A stretch of 64,000 nucleotides of DNA from Solidesulfovibrio alcoholivorans DSM 5433 (GCF_000702665.1 NZ_JNJA01000004.1:124001-188000); one strand, 5' to 3'; shown: positions 42,129 through 51,124, numbered from the stretch's first letter. Program-made: numbers and translations. Notes: generated by a model from the sequence alone, not told the origin.

Positions 42129-43359
42129 TGAACGGCTCGTTTTTTTCCAGGCAGTCGCACAGCCTTTCGTAGACGCCGCGGATGTTGACGGGCCGCATGT
42201 CGCCATCAAGGGCGGCCAGGATGCGCCGGGCCAGGCTCGACTGGTCCACGAGCACGGGCAGGGGCTTGTCCCAGGCCGGGTCGTAGTCCATGGCCGGCAG
42301 GCAGCTGTGGGTCAGCCGTCGCCAGATGACGCGGGCCGGGATGTTCGAGGGCGCGTAGACCCCGAAGAGCTTGGCGTATTCCTGGGGCACCATCGTGCGG
42401 CCGGCGTTGCGGATGGTGTTCTGAAAGACGGCCGCCAGCTCCCGCGTGTCCCAGGCCTTCTGCTCCGCGTAGGTGGACCAGCGTTCCTCCACGAGGCCCT
42501 TGAGCGCCGCCGTGAGCACGCCGGCCAGGGCGAGGTCGGCGCAGGGGCACTCCTGGGTGTCGAGGACGCGAATCTCGATGGTGGAGCGGTCGAAACGGGC
42601 GATGGCCCCCCTGGCGTTTAGGAACTCGTCCTGGAGCACGCCGGCCGGGTCGAGCGGCGCGATGTCCCGGTACATGGGTGCGAGGATGCGCTCGCGGTAT
42701 TCCTGTTCCGAGGAGACGTCCTCCGGGACGACCGCGGCCATGACCGAGGGCACGCGCGCGGCGTTGTGGGAATACTGCTCCATGCGCGCGTCGAGGAAGC
42801 CGGTCGCCTTGCCGTCGAGCAGCGGCGAGGACGCGGCCAGGGCCGGCATGATGGGCAGCAACACCCGGATGGCGGCGTGCAGCCGGGCGAATTCCTCGTC
42901 CCCGCGAAAGGGGAGGTTGATGTGCATGCTTTGCAGGTTGGACCAGCCGTGCCCCTTGCAGTCGAAGACGGCGTCGAAGGCCTTGTAGATCTCGCCGTAT
43001 GCGTGGGGCCAGAGCACGGTTTCGGACTGGGGATTCATGAACGGATGCGCGCCCGTGGGCATGAGCCGCCCGCCCATGGGCGCAAGCAACGCGTCGGCCA
43101 TGGCCACGCCCTCGGCGAACTGGTCGGCCAGGCCGACCAGGCTTTTGGCGGGCTTTGAGACCTTCATCTCCAGCACGTGGTTGACGAGTTCGTTGGACCA
43201 GGTGAGCGCGCCCATGTCGACGTCCGCAACGCCTTCCTTGCGGGCGGCGGCGGCAAGCAGCTTGTCGGCCACGGGCAGCACGCGAAGCGTGCCCCGGTCC
43301 ACGATCATGTATTCGATTTCGATGCCGTAGGCGGAAAAAAGAGGTCTGGCCCGGCTCAT
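42094..43359 (-). CDS. Glutamate-cysteine ligase family 2 (GCS2) amidoligase
   Basis: A 421-residue ligase of the glutamine-synthetase-like carboxylate-amine superfamily. Seen: SAYGIEIEYMIVDRGTL (metal-binding Glu residues), MPTGAHPFMNPQSETVLWPH, SMHINLPFRGDEEFARLHAAIRVLLPIMPALAASSP, and IEIRVLDTQECPCADLA. GCS2 enzymes join glutamate to an amine, often not cysteine. The stop overlaps the next gene by 35 bases and the start overlaps the RimK gene by 4, so all four proteins are made together. Confidence 0.85.
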   Translation of the reverse strand: MSRARPLFSAYGIEIEYMIVDRGTLRVLPVADKLLAAAARKEGVADVDMGALTWSNELVNHVLEMKVSKPAKSLVGLADQFAEGVAMADALLAPMGGRLMPTGAHPFMNPQSETVLWPHAYGEIYKAFDAVFDCKGHGWSNLQSMHINLPFRGDEEFARLHAAIRVLLPIMPALAASSPLLDGKATGFLDARMEQYSHNAARVPSVMAAVVPEDVSSEQEYRERILAPMYRDIAPLDPAGVLQDEFLNARGAIARFDRSTIEIRVLDTQECPCADLALAGVLTAALKGLVEERWSTYAEQKAWDTRELAAVFQNTIRNAGRTMVPQEYAKLFGVYAPSNIPARVIWRRLTHSCLPAMDYDPAWDKPLPVLVDQSSLARRILAALDGDMRPVNIRGVYERLCDCLEKNEPFNVGLLGAAYYL

Positions 43360-44825
43360 ATATTCAGGCTCCCGGTTTTGCGGCGTTCTATGCGTTTGAG
43401 AAACACTTCCACCACGCGGAGGTACAGCTCGTCCTGGAGGACTTCGTCCTCGAACCCGGCGTCGATGTTCGGGTTGTCGTTGACCTCGATGACGTAGACC
43501 TTGTTGCCCACCTGCTTGAGGTCGACGCCGTAAAGGCCGTCGCCGATGGCGTCCGCGGCCTTAAGCGCCGTGGAAACGACCTTCTTGGGGACCTTGCCCA
43601 CGGGCAGGGTTTCCACGCGGCCGTAGATGTCCTTGCCGCTTTTGCCCTTGCGCAAAATCTGCCAGTGCCCGGCGGCCATGTAGTACTTGCAGGCGAAAAG
43701 CGGCCGGCGGTCGAGGATGCCGATGCGCCAGTCGAAATCCGAGGGCAGGTATTCCTGGGCGATGACCAGGTCGGATTTGGCGAGGAGTCGCCGGGCTTCG
43801 CTGACCAGGACGTCGGATTCGCGCACGAGCACCACGCCCTGGGAAAAGGCGCTGTCGGGCTGCTTGAGCACGCACGGCAGGGGCAGTTCCTCCAGGATGT
43901 GGTCGATGTTCTTGCAGTGGGCGATGACCGTGCGCGGGGCCGGAATCTTGTGGCGCGCCATCAGTTCGGCCAGATAGACCTTGTTGGAGCAGCGCAGGAT
44001 CGATTCCGGGTCGTCGATGACCACGAGGCCTTCGGCCATGGCCTTGCGCGCCATGCGGTAGGTATGGTGGTCCACGTTGGTCGTTTCGCGGATGAAAAGC
44101 GCGTCGAATTCCGACAGGCGGTTGGAATCCTCGCGGGTGATGAGTTCCACGCCGACGCCGAGGGTTTCGGCGGCCTTGACGAAGCGCTTGAGGGCCTTGG
44201 CGTTCGACGGGGGCCGCGTCTCCTCGGGATCGTGCAGGATGGCGATGTCGTAGCGGGACACGGGCCGCTTGGGGATGATGAGCTTTTTGCCGGCGAAATA
44301 CTCCGTGGACACGGATTCGGCGAAGTCGCGTTCCTCGGGCGGGATGTCCTTGACCGACAGCGGCGAGACGTTTTGCAGCTGCCAGCCGTTTTGAAACGAC
44401 AGGTCGGCGCGCAAAAACGGCGATGGAAAGAGCTTGAACAGCCGTGAGGCCAGCTGTTCGAGGCCTTTTTCAGGAGTTTTTCCGAAGTAGGCGGAAAAGC
44501 TCAGTTTCTCTGGTAGATGTTCGGCCAGGGCCTTGGCCATCACCTCCTCGAGTTCGTCGGAGGCGAGGCGGATGATGCCTATGGACTTCATGTCCTGGAT
44601 GGCCGTTATGGATGGCACGGGCTTGTGTCCGCGCGCCTCGGCCAGAAGCGACACGTAGTAGCCCATGGATTGGTAACGGTAGGAGCGGCAGATGTTGATG
44701 ATCTTGACGCCGCGGAGGCCGGTGAAGGTTTCGTCGGTAAGATAGGCCCGGGCCGCAACCGGCTCCACGCCGGAAAAAACCAGGGAACAGTCCTCGGGGT
44801 TTTCAATGACCACCAGAACGGACAC
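43356..44825 (-). CDS. RimK-type ATP-grasp ligase with RLAN N-terminal domain
   Basis: 489 residues. About 1-200 form the RimK-like ATP-grasp N-terminal (RLAN) region (VSVLVVIENPEDCSLVFSGVEPVAARAYL; INICRSYRYQSMGYYVSLLAEARGHKPVPS). The rest is an ATP-grasp fold: CSNKVYLAELMARHKIPAPRTV, CVLKQPDSAFSQGVV, the metal-binding VIEVNDNPNIDAGFEDEV. These enzymes join a carboxylate, often glutamate, to an amine. GTG start at 44825 with GGAG nine bases upstream, inside the peptidase gene (23-base overlap). Product unknown. Confidence 0.85.
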   Translation of the reverse strand: MSVLVVIENPEDCSLVFSGVEPVAARAYLTDETFTGLRGVKIINICRSYRYQSMGYYVSLLAEARGHKPVPSITAIQDMKSIGIIRLASDELEEVMAKALAEHLPEKLSFSAYFGKTPEKGLEQLASRLFKLFPSPFLRADLSFQNGWQLQNVSPLSVKDIPPEERDFAESVSTEYFAGKKLIIPKRPVSRYDIAILHDPEETRPPSNAKALKRFVKAAETLGVGVELITREDSNRLSEFDALFIRETTNVDHHTYRMARKAMAEGLVVIDDPESILRCSNKVYLAELMARHKIPAPRTVIAHCKNIDHILEELPLPCVLKQPDSAFSQGVVLVRESDVLVSEARRLLAKSDLVIAQEYLPSDFDWRIGILDRRPLFACKYYMAAGHWQILRKGKSGKDIYGRVETLPVGKVPKKVVSTALKAADAIGDGLYGVDLKQVGNKVYVIEVNDNPNIDAGFEDEVLQDELYLRVVEVFLKRIERRKTGSLNI

Positions 44826-45597
44826 GAGAGGAGGCTCCTTTTTTGCCGCCCTTGGGCGCGGCGTTCTTGCGGGGCGAGAGCACGAGCAGGTTGGCGTCAC
44901 GGGTGATGATGCCGAGCATGACGGCGCATACGAGGTGGTTGAGCGTCACTTCGTAGTACTGGCCCTCGCTAAGGGGATTGGGCAACAGCGGATCGGCGAT
45001 GTGTGCGGTGCGGTTTTCCCGGTCGTAGCCGCCGATGACCACGAAATGCCCGGAGGGCTCGCCACGCAGGTCGTCGTAGACCGTCCTGCCGTCCGCGTCG
45101 TCGCGTTCGCGCGCGGTGCGGTAGAGGTAGGTGGCGGAAAGCCCGGCCAGGATGGGCCGGTCGCGCTTGAGGATGTCGCGGATGAGCCCGGCGGTGAGGT
45201 CCTCGAAACGGACCTCGCCGCCCTGGCGCAGGAAATCCAGCATGGCGTCGGTGGTGGCTTGCAGCCGCGAACTGCGCTTCACGCGGCGCTGGCGGGCCAG
45301 CTTGTCGGCGAGGTCGACGCCGTGCGTGCCGTTGAACCACGTGATGTCGAAGACGGTCAGGTCAAAGGTGTAAAGCCTCGCCGCATAGCCCCGGCGCAGG
45401 GCGTGGCAGCCGAGCCAGGCGGCCAGCGTGCCGCCTCCGGGCAGGGTCGTGGTCTCGGCGATGACCGCGGACAGGGCCACGTCGTCCCCGTAATAGCGGT
45501 AGATGGCTTGCAGGCAGGTGGGGCCGCAGGTGGTGTCGTCGGGCTGGGCCCCGATGGGTATGTCGAGCATGGAGCGCACGGGTTTGCCAACTATCAC
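44803..45597 (-). CDS. C39-like cysteine peptidase
   Basis: 264 residues with the C39 active-site motif DDTTCGPTCLQAIYRYYG (Cys24), a later His in SGHFVVIGGYD and an Asp in HIADPL, so the catalytic set is present. There is no transporter domain and no signal peptide, unlike bacteriocin exporters. The C-terminus is Lys/Gly/Ser-rich. First gene of the amidoligase operon; it overlaps the RimK gene by 23 bases. GTG at 45597 begins right after an inverted repeat and has no good ribosome site; MLDIPIG (45570) is an alternative start. Confidence 0.8.
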   Translation of the reverse strand: MIVGKPVRSMLDIPIGAQPDDTTCGPTCLQAIYRYYGDDVALSAVIAETTTLPGGGTLAAWLGCHALRRGYAARLYTFDLTVFDITWFNGTHGVDLADKLARQRRVKRSSRLQATTDAMLDFLRQGGEVRFEDLTAGLIRDILKRDRPILAGLSATYLYRTARERDDADGRTVYDDLRGEPSGHFVVIGGYDRENRTAHIADPLLPNPLSEGQYYEVTLNHLVCAVMLGIITRDANLLVLSPRKNAAPKGGKKGASSRVRSGGH

Positions 45598-45598
45598 G

Positions 45599-45621
45599 GC
45601 CCATGGGGGTTGGCCATGGGC
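45599..45621. promoter_or_regulatory. Inverted repeat at the start of the amidoligase operon
   Basis: GCCCATGG, seven bases, CCATGGGC, one base upstream of the C39-like gene's GTG. On the RNA it would cover the ribosome site; on DNA it could be an operator. Confidence 0.4.
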
Positions 45622-45806
45622 GTTTTATGACGATTTTACGGATTTGTGCCGTGATGGCAAGTCGTTAGGAAAATGTGGCATCTGCTGGGAGGGCACGGGA
45701 AAACGCGCGATGCGGGGAAGGATCGCCTGCATCCCGGCGGGAAAGGCCGCCTCGTCCCGGTTGCTGTCGGGAAAGCCTTGCAAAACCGTCATGGCCGGCC
45801 GGCCGT

Positions 45807-46787
45807 TTATTCGAAGTGGATTTCCTCTTCCTTGACGATCTGGAAGGCCTTGTTGGACTTGACGAGGCCCGGGATGCCCCGGAACTTGCGCACGCCCTGG
45901 ATCTCGGCGTCGAGCAGGTCGTCCACGTCGTTGTCGAGCATGATGATGTCCCCGGGCTTTAAGGAAAGCAGCTGGCGGCCGGTGATCTGGGAGCGGCCGA
46001 AGCGCACGAGCATCTCCACCGGGGTCTCCATGAGCCGCTCCTTGAAGCGCGCGATCCAGGCGTGGTCCACTTCCAGGCGCTCGGTCTGGAAGGAGGCGTA
46101 GAGCTTGGTGCGGATGGGCTCGATGGTGGCGTAGGGCAGGCAGACGATCAACGAGCCGATGGCGTTTTCCAGCTCCACCTCGAAGGTGACGACGATGACC
46201 ACGTCGCTTGGGGGCACGATGGCCGCGAACTGGGGGTTGACCTCGCTGCGCACGAGCTCGATATGCACCTCGTGCACGGGTTGCCAGGATTCCTCCATGT
46301 TTTCCAAGGCGATTCGCACGACCCTGTTGATGATGGCCTGTTCGATGGGTGTGAAGTCGCGACCCTCGATCTTGGGTTGCGAACCGGCCCCGCCGAAAAA
46401 GCTCTCCACCATGGCGAAGACCAGGCGCGAGTCCACGACGAGGATGGCGTTGCCGCGCAGGGGGTCGAGCTTGAAGATGTTGATGGAGGTGGGCACGGGC
46501 AGGGAGCGCATGAAGTCCCCGAACTTGGACATGTCGATGGAGATGGGGTTGACGTCGGCGCGCTTGCGCATGGCGTTGGCCATGGCGTTGGAGGCCAGGC
46601 GGGCGAAGCGGTCGTTGATGATTTCGAGGACCGGCATGCGGCCGCGGATGATGCGGTCCTGGTTGGACAGGTCGAAGACCACGACCCCGGAGTCGTCCTC
46701 CAGGATGTCGTTTTCCGCTTCGATCTCGCCGCCGGAAAGTCCGCGCAGCAGCGCATCGACTTCGTCCTGATCGAGAATCTTGCTCAT
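45807..46787 (-). CDS. fliM: Flagellar motor switch protein FliM
   Basis: FliM forms the C-ring middle and binds phospho-CheY. The 326-residue protein has the N-terminal CheY-binding peptide ILDQDEVDALLRG, the CheC-like middle ALENMEESW..VHEVHIE and the SpoA C-terminal domain GDIIMLDNDVDDLLDAEIQGVRKFRGIPGLV. Full length. It stands alone; other flagellar genes are not adjacent. Confidence 0.96.
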   Translation of the reverse strand: MSKILDQDEVDALLRGLSGGEIEAENDILEDDSGVVVFDLSNQDRIIRGRMPVLEIINDRFARLASNAMANAMRKRADVNPISIDMSKFGDFMRSLPVPTSINIFKLDPLRGNAILVVDSRLVFAMVESFFGGAGSQPKIEGRDFTPIEQAIINRVVRIALENMEESWQPVHEVHIELVRSEVNPQFAAIVPPSDVVIVVTFEVELENAIGSLIVCLPYATIEPIRTKLYASFQTERLEVDHAWIARFKERLMETPVEMLVRFGRSQITGRQLLSLKPGDIIMLDNDVDDLLDAEIQGVRKFRGIPGLVKSNKAFQIVKEEEIHFE

Positions 46788-46860
46788 GTCCCCACCTTTC
46801 GACCGTTAACCCTTTGACTATAGGGGCGTCGCCCCGAAAAGGAAAGGGGCGTAAACGCGA

Positions 46861-46885
46861 ACCGGCCGCTGGCGAGGCGGCCGGT
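46861..46885. terminator. Perfect 9-bp stem-loop downstream of the outer-membrane gene
   Basis: ACCGGCCGC, seven bases, GCGGCCGGT, between the barrel protein stop and the fliM promoter region. No T-run. Confidence 0.5.
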
Positions 46886-46943
46886 CGTATCCGCGCGGCG
46901 GCGCGGCAGGGCATTGGGGGCCGCGGCTGCGGCGACCTACGGC

Positions 46944-47528
46944 CTAGAAGCTGACGTTGAGGCCTAGCGTGCCGCCGAAGCCGTTGACGCCCTGGTTGTT
47001 GAACTGGCCGATGTGCAGGTACTTGACCGAGCCCTTGATGCTCAACTGCTGGGTCAGGGCGTAGCTCGCGCCGAGCTCGCCGTTTTCGGTCACGCTGTTC
47101 TCGAAGCCGTTGTAGGGGACCTTGGCGTCGGCCCACAGACCGCCGAGGCCCGCGCCGACAAAGACCGTGGCCGGGCCGGTGTTCACGAAGTGCCAGCGGG
47201 CGTTGAAGTTTCCGCCGATGCCACTGGCCGGCGAGGACTTGCTGCCGATGCCGTAGGCGGTCTCGAAGCGCTTGTTCTGGTCCACGTAGACGCCCATGCC
47301 TTCCACTTCCACGCCCACGTTGTCGAAGATGAAGTAGGTCAGCGCGCCGCCGTACATGTAGATCGAGTTGACGCGGTCGTTAGTGGTGCCGAAGGCGCTG
47401 AAGCGCGGTTCGAAGCTGAAGCTGCCGGCCGCCAGGTTTTGCTGCGCCAGGACCCATCCGGCCGAAGCGGCCAGGATCAGGCAGGCGAACCCGAGGGCCA
47501 TGAGCATTTTGCGAAACAGAGCATCCAT
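46944..47528 (-). CDS. Outer-membrane beta-barrel protein (OmpA/OmpX-like porin fold)
   Basis: A 194-residue protein: signal peptide MDALFRKMLMALGFACLILAASAGWVLAQ, then alternating amphipathic strands (SFSFEPRFSAFG, GALTYFIFDNVGVEVEGMGVY, ATVFVGAGLGGLWAD, GFGGTLGLNVSF) and the terminal Phe required by the BAM machine. The ATG at 47528 has GGAGAAGG six bases upstream. Role unknown; structural stability or adhesion is usual for such small barrels. Confidence 0.8.
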   Translation of the reverse strand: MDALFRKMLMALGFACLILAASAGWVLAQQNLAAGSFSFEPRFSAFGTTNDRVNSIYMYGGALTYFIFDNVGVEVEGMGVYVDQNKRFETAYGIGSKSSPASGIGGNFNARWHFVNTGPATVFVGAGLGGLWADAKVPYNGFENSVTENGELGASYALTQQLSIKGSVKYLHIGQFNNQGVNGFGGTLGLNVSF

Positions 47529-47858
47529 ATCCTTCTCCCTGTGCGAACGGTTTGCAATCGCCAGGAACAGATCAATTTCCATGCCAACGACAGGAGAAAG
47601 GAATGGTGGTGCTAATTACTTGCTTATGCAGAATAAAGCTCTCCGGCGCTCGGCGGAGACAGAGGAAGAAGCCTGGAGAATCGTGTGATTTTTTCAAACA
47701 ATGAAACAGAAAGCGCGGACAGGAAAAACCGCGACGCCGGCGCAGACACGTGTTGGAAGGATGCTTTGAACCCGGGGAAATGACTGGTGAACGTGCAGGC
47801 GGCGGCAGGGCGCGCCGTCCCGCCCGCGGCCGCGGGCGGGACGGCGGAAGGCGGCGGA
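47529..47858. other. 330-base spacer with a 34-bp perfect palindrome
   Basis: No gene seen. A perfect GC palindrome spans 47813-47846 (arm CGCCGTCCCGCCCGCGG), just after the hypB stop, probably a transcript-end hairpin. The middle has A+T-rich patches (AGGAGAAAGGAATGG at 47591) that may belong to the barrel-gene promoter on the minus strand. Confidence 0.5.
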
Positions 47859-48521
47859 TCAGACGGCGGCGCGCTTGTCGGCCAGGCGGCGGCGCAGCCA
47901 GTCGTACCAGGCGTCGAGGCCTTCGCCGCTGCGGGCGGAAACCGGAAAGACCTCGATGCACTCGTTGAGCACCCGGGCATGACGGCTGGCGCGCTCGAGG
48001 TCGAAGTCCACATAGGGGAGCAGGTCCACCTTGTTGAGCAGCAGCGCTGCCGAAATATGGAACATTAGCGGATATTTCTCCGGTTTGTCATCCCCTTCGG
48101 CAACGCTAAGAAGCGTGATCTTGAAATCCTCGCCCACGTCGAACTCCGCCGGGCAGACGAGGTTGCCGACGTTTTCGATGAAAAGGATGTCCAGGTCTTC
48201 GAGGTCGAGGCTCTTGATCGCTTCCTGGACCTGGGAGCTGGTGAGGTGGCAGCCGCCCTCGGTGTTGATCTGCACGGCCTGCGCGCCGGTCGCGGCCACG
48301 CGGCGGGCATCGTTGTCGGTTTGCAGGTCGCCTTCGACCACGGCCATGCGCATTTCCGGGGCCAGGGCGCTTAGGGTGCGCTCGAGCACGGTGGTCTTGC
48401 CTGCGCCGGGCGAACTCATGAGGTTCAGGACGAGGATGCCTTTTTTCGCGAAAAAGTCCTTGAGGTCCGCGGCGATGCGGGCGTTGGCCTCCAGGATGTT
48501 GCGCACCACGGGAATCTGCAT
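47859..48521 (-). CDS. hypB: Hydrogenase nickel incorporation GTPase HypB
   Basis: HypB delivers nickel to NiFe hydrogenases using GTP. 220 residues with P-loop MSSPGAGKTTVLE, EGDLQTDNDA, the zinc/nickel Cys-His set INTEGGCHLTSSQV, ENVGNLVCPAEFDVGE, and NKVDLLPYVDFD. It lacks both the N-terminal CxxCGC metal site and a His-rich tail found in some homologues, so nickel storage is not expected. 12 bases after hypA. Confidence 0.95.
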   Translation of the reverse strand: MQIPVVRNILEANARIAADLKDFFAKKGILVLNLMSSPGAGKTTVLERTLSALAPEMRMAVVEGDLQTDNDARRVAATGAQAVQINTEGGCHLTSSQVQEAIKSLDLEDLDILFIENVGNLVCPAEFDVGEDFKITLLSVAEGDDKPEKYPLMFHISAALLLNKVDLLPYVDFDLERASRHARVLNECIEVFPVSARSGEGLDAWYDWLRRRLADKRAAV

Positions 48522-48533
48522 GGCAAGCCTCCG

Positions 48534-48884
48534 CTATTCGAGTTCGAGGTATTCGATGTAGAGTTCGCGACCGGAGAGCACGGCGTGGCCGAGTTCCTCG
48601 CCGCAGGCCGGGCAGGGGGCGAAGGCCGAGGACCCTTCGGGCGTGAATTCCCTGGCGCAGGCCCGGCAGCGCAGCACCACGGGCGTTTCCTCAAGCACGA
48701 TTTTGGCCCCGGCCAGGCGGGTGTCCATGGTCAGGGCGGTAAAGCCCATCTCCAGGGCCTCGGGCACCACGGCGGAAAGACGACCGTGCTTGATCTTGAC
48801 GCTGACCAGGGTTTCTTTTCCGTGCTTGGCCATCTCGTCCTCGATGAGGGCGATCAGGCTTTGGGCGATGGAGAGTTCGTGCAT
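48534..48884 (-). CDS. hypA: Hydrogenase nickel metallochaperone HypA
   Basis: HypA binds nickel at its N-terminus and passes it to HypB. 116 residues, starting MHELSIAQSLIALIEDE (His2 is the nickel ligand), with a zinc site RCRACAREF and APCPACGEEL. Forms the hypA-hypB operon with a 12-base gap. Confidence 0.96.
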   Translation of the reverse strand: MHELSIAQSLIALIEDEMAKHGKETLVSVKIKHGRLSAVVPEALEMGFTALTMDTRLAGAKIVLEETPVVLRCRACAREFTPEGSSAFAPCPACGEELGHAVLSGRELYIEYLELE

Positions 48885-48943
48885 GGCGGCATCGGTTTAC
48901 GGCAAAACGCGGGCCGCGTAAAGGAAGGTTGGCGAAAACGGCG

Positions 48944-49627
48944 TCAGGTGAAATAGGGCGCGAGCAGCACGGCCACGACCATGGCCGGCAGCAGGTTGGC
49001 GACGCGGATCTTGAGCAGCCCCAGCATGTTGAGACCTATGGCCACGATGAGCAGGCCGCCGACCGCCGTGAGCTGGGTCAGGCGGTCCGGGGTGCAAGAG
49101 CCCTGGGCGGCCGCGCCGAGATAAACGAGCAGGCCTTCGTAGAGGGCCACGGGCAGGCTCGAGAGCAGGACGCCGGCTCCGTGGGTGGTGGCCAGGATGA
49201 GCGCCACGGAGCCGTCCAGGGCAGCCTTGGCGAAAAGGAGCGTGTAATCGCTTTTGAGGGCTTCGTCGAAGGAACCCAGAATGGCCATGGTGCCGGTGCA
49301 GAAGATGACCGAGGCGCTGACGAGGCCGTCGGTGAAAAGCGCGTTATCCGAGCGCAGGCGGGCTTTGACGGCGTCGCCGGCACGGGCCATGAGGCGTTCG
49401 ATGTCGAGGAGTTCGCCGGCCACGGCACCGGCGAGCATGCTGATGACCACGAGCAGGGGGGCGTTGCCGGTCAGGGCCATTTTGAGGCCGATGAGCAGGA
49501 TGGACAGGCCCAGGGCGTGGAACATGGTGGCGCGCACGCGGTCGGGGAAGCGGCCGTGCAGGGCGAGGCCGAGGAGGCCGCCGGCGACGATGGCCGCGCC
49601 GTTGACCAGGGGACCGATGGGGATCAT
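48944..49627 (-). CDS. DUF554 family membrane protein
   Basis: 227 residues with about seven helices, starting IPIGPLVNGAAIVAGGLLGLALHGRFP and containing SASVIFCTGTMAILGSFDEALKSDYTLLFAKAALDG and LGLLKIRVANLLPAMVVAVLLAPYF, the DUF554 pattern. An alcohol/organic-solute or amino-acid transport role has been proposed for some members; I cannot tell here. ATG at 49627 has AGGAG 7 bases upstream. It ends 59 bases before hypA on the same strand. Confidence 0.8.
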   Translation of the reverse strand: MIPIGPLVNGAAIVAGGLLGLALHGRFPDRVRATMFHALGLSILLIGLKMALTGNAPLLVVISMLAGAVAGELLDIERLMARAGDAVKARLRSDNALFTDGLVSASVIFCTGTMAILGSFDEALKSDYTLLFAKAALDGSVALILATTHGAGVLLSSLPVALYEGLLVYLGAAAQGSCTPDRLTQLTAVGGLLIVAIGLNMLGLLKIRVANLLPAMVVAVLLAPYFT

Positions 49628-49740
49628 GGGGATGCTCCTTGCCGGCGAGGGCAGGGGAGGGCTACCAGTTCCGGACGGGGGGCACAAGAGGGAAAAGATT
49701 TGACAGGCTTGCGCGGGTTCGGCTATATTTCTTAATTCGA

Positions 49741-49827
49741 GCCGGGATGGCGGAATTGGTAGACGCAGTGGACTCAAAATCCACCGGCCGCAAGGTCTTG
49801 CGAGTTCGAGTCTCGCTCCCGGTACCA
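49741..49827 (+). tRNA. tRNA-Leu (anticodon CAA)
   Basis: An 87-base class II tRNA. Acceptor GCCGGGA pairs with TCCCGGT; the anticodon loop CTCAAAA is held by GTGGA/TCCAC and reads CAA; a long variable arm (CGGCCGCAAGGTCTTGCG type) marks it as Leu; T-arm GAGTTCGAGTCTC; discriminator A and an encoded CCA. It reads UUG codons. Confidence 0.96.
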
Positions 49828-49836
49828 GCATAATAT

Positions 49837-49884
49837 CAGCGGGTCGCAGTTGGCCAGAAAGGCGCTGCAACCCGCTGTCTTTTT
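49837..49884 (+). terminator. Intrinsic terminator of tRNA-Leu
   Basis: CAGCGGGT-CGCAG pairs with CTGCA-ACCCGCTG (one mismatch), followed by TCTTTTT. It ends the tRNA transcript. Confidence 0.85.
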
Positions 49885-50111
49885 GATTTCAGCTGGTTTG
49901 TCCCACTGCTCCCCCCACCAGCCCCTATCCGTACGCGCCCTATCGGGTTTTCCTGTTCGGCCTTGCTCGCCCATGCGAAGGAGCCGTGCCCCGGCTTCCT
50001 GCATGACAGCCCCGGAAAAGCCCCATGACGCTGTCTGGGAAAAACGCTACGATCCCACGGTAAACGGGCGGCGGCGACGTTGGCGCGTCCCGCGAGCCGG
50101 AGGGCAGAGAC

Positions 50112-50750
50112 ATGATGCGACAACGCGCTCAAAGCCGCTTCCCGATCGTCCTTGCGGCGGTTTTCACGCTCTTTTTCACCCTGCTCGCCGTCCACCCGGC
50201 GTCGCGGGAGGTCTGGTGGGCGGAAAACATCCCGGTCATGGCCATGTTCGCGCTGCTGGTCGTCACATATCACCGCTTCCGCTACAGCGACACGGCCTAC
50301 GCCATGATGGCCGTCTGGCTTTTCCTGCACGCCATCGGCGGCCACTACACCTTCGCCAACGTCCCCTTCGGTTTCGTCACGGACCTGTTCGGCTTCTCGC
50401 GCAATCATTTCGACCGCGTCGCCCATTTTTCCGTGGGCTTTTACGCCTATCCCCTGGCCGAGCTGCTGACGCGAAAACGCCTGGCCCATCCGACCGTGGC
50501 CTTGTTGTTCGGGCTGACCACCATCATGGCCGTGGCCTGCGCCTACGAAATCATCGAGTGGGGCTACGCCGTCCTCGAGGGCGGCGAGGCGGGCGTGGAA
50601 TTTCTGGGCAGCCAGGGCGACGTCTGGGACGCCCAGAAGGACATGCTCGCGGATACGCTCGGCGCGGTGTTCGCCCTGGCGGTCTTTCGCCTGCGCCGTG
50701 AATTTCGCGACACGCGCGGCGCGGCGCGTCCCTCTCAGACCGGGTCGTAG
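50112..50750 (+). CDS. DUF2238/YjdF-like membrane protein
   Basis: 212 residues with about six helices. It has the family blocks ENIPVMAMFALLVVTYHRFRYSDTAYAMMAVWLFLHAIGGHYTFANVPFG and FDRVAHFSVGFYAYPLAELL, CAYEIIEWGY and GSQGDVWDAQKDMLADTLGAVF. Conserved His, Asp and Glu inside the membrane suggest a metal site or enzyme, but function is unknown. It overlaps the convergent zinc-ribbon gene by 16 bases. Confidence 0.8.
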   Translation: MMRQRAQSRFPIVLAAVFTLFFTLLAVHPASREVWWAENIPVMAMFALLVVTYHRFRYSDTAYAMMAVWLFLHAIGGHYTFANVPFGFVTDLFGFSRNHFDRVAHFSVGFYAYPLAELLTRKRLAHPTVALLFGLTTIMAVACAYEIIEWGYAVLEGGEAGVEFLGSQGDVWDAQKDMLADTLGAVFALAVFRLRREFRDTRGAARPSQTGS

Positions 50751-51124
50751 CCCCGGCACAGGTAATGCCGGCGCAACAGCCGCGCGGCCAGGAACGGATA
50801 GACGAGCCAGGACAGCCCGAGCGTGGCCACGGCCGCCGCGAGGCAGAGCGCGGCATGGAACCAGGCTCCCCGCCAGGCGAAATACAAGGGGCCGAACAGG
50901 AGCGTCCACAACCAGGCGTAGCCGAAACGGATCACGCGCCCGGTCGCCGGGTCCACGAACGCCCGGGCGGTGAAGATGCCGCGCAGGGGACCCTTGGCGT
51001 GTTCGTGGGAGTGGTTTGCCCCGAAAGGGAGATCACACACCGGACAGCGGGTTTTGCCCTCGAGGTCGGCGGCGTTGAAGGCGATGCCGCACGCCGGACA
51101 GCGGAATACGGTTTCGGCGGTCAT
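50735..51124 (-). CDS. Zinc-ribbon small membrane protein (DUF2628-like)
   Basis: 129 residues. An N-terminal zinc ribbon, FRCPACGIAF and TRCPVCDLPFG, then a membrane part GYAWLWTLLFGPLYFAWRGAWFHAALCLAAAVATLGLSWLVYPFLAARLL with two or three helices, as in DUF2628. No known role. It overlaps the DUF2238 gene tail to tail. Confidence 0.7.
   Translation of the reverse strand: MTAETVFRCPACGIAFNAADLEGKTRCPVCDLPFGANHSHEHAKGPLRGIFTARAFVDPATGRVIRFGYAWLWTLLFGPLYFAWRGAWFHAALCLAAAVATLGLSWLVYPFLAARLLRRHYLCRGYDPV

Noticed and set aside
45625..45792. A 55-codon frame after fliM beginning MTVLQGFPDSNRDE
   Set aside because: No ribosome site and no family pattern; it is the tail of a long chance frame through fliM.
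49828..50111. Integration site (att) downstream of tRNA-Leu
   Set aside because: No copy of the tRNA 3' end and no integrase gene; the sequence after the tRNA is its terminator.
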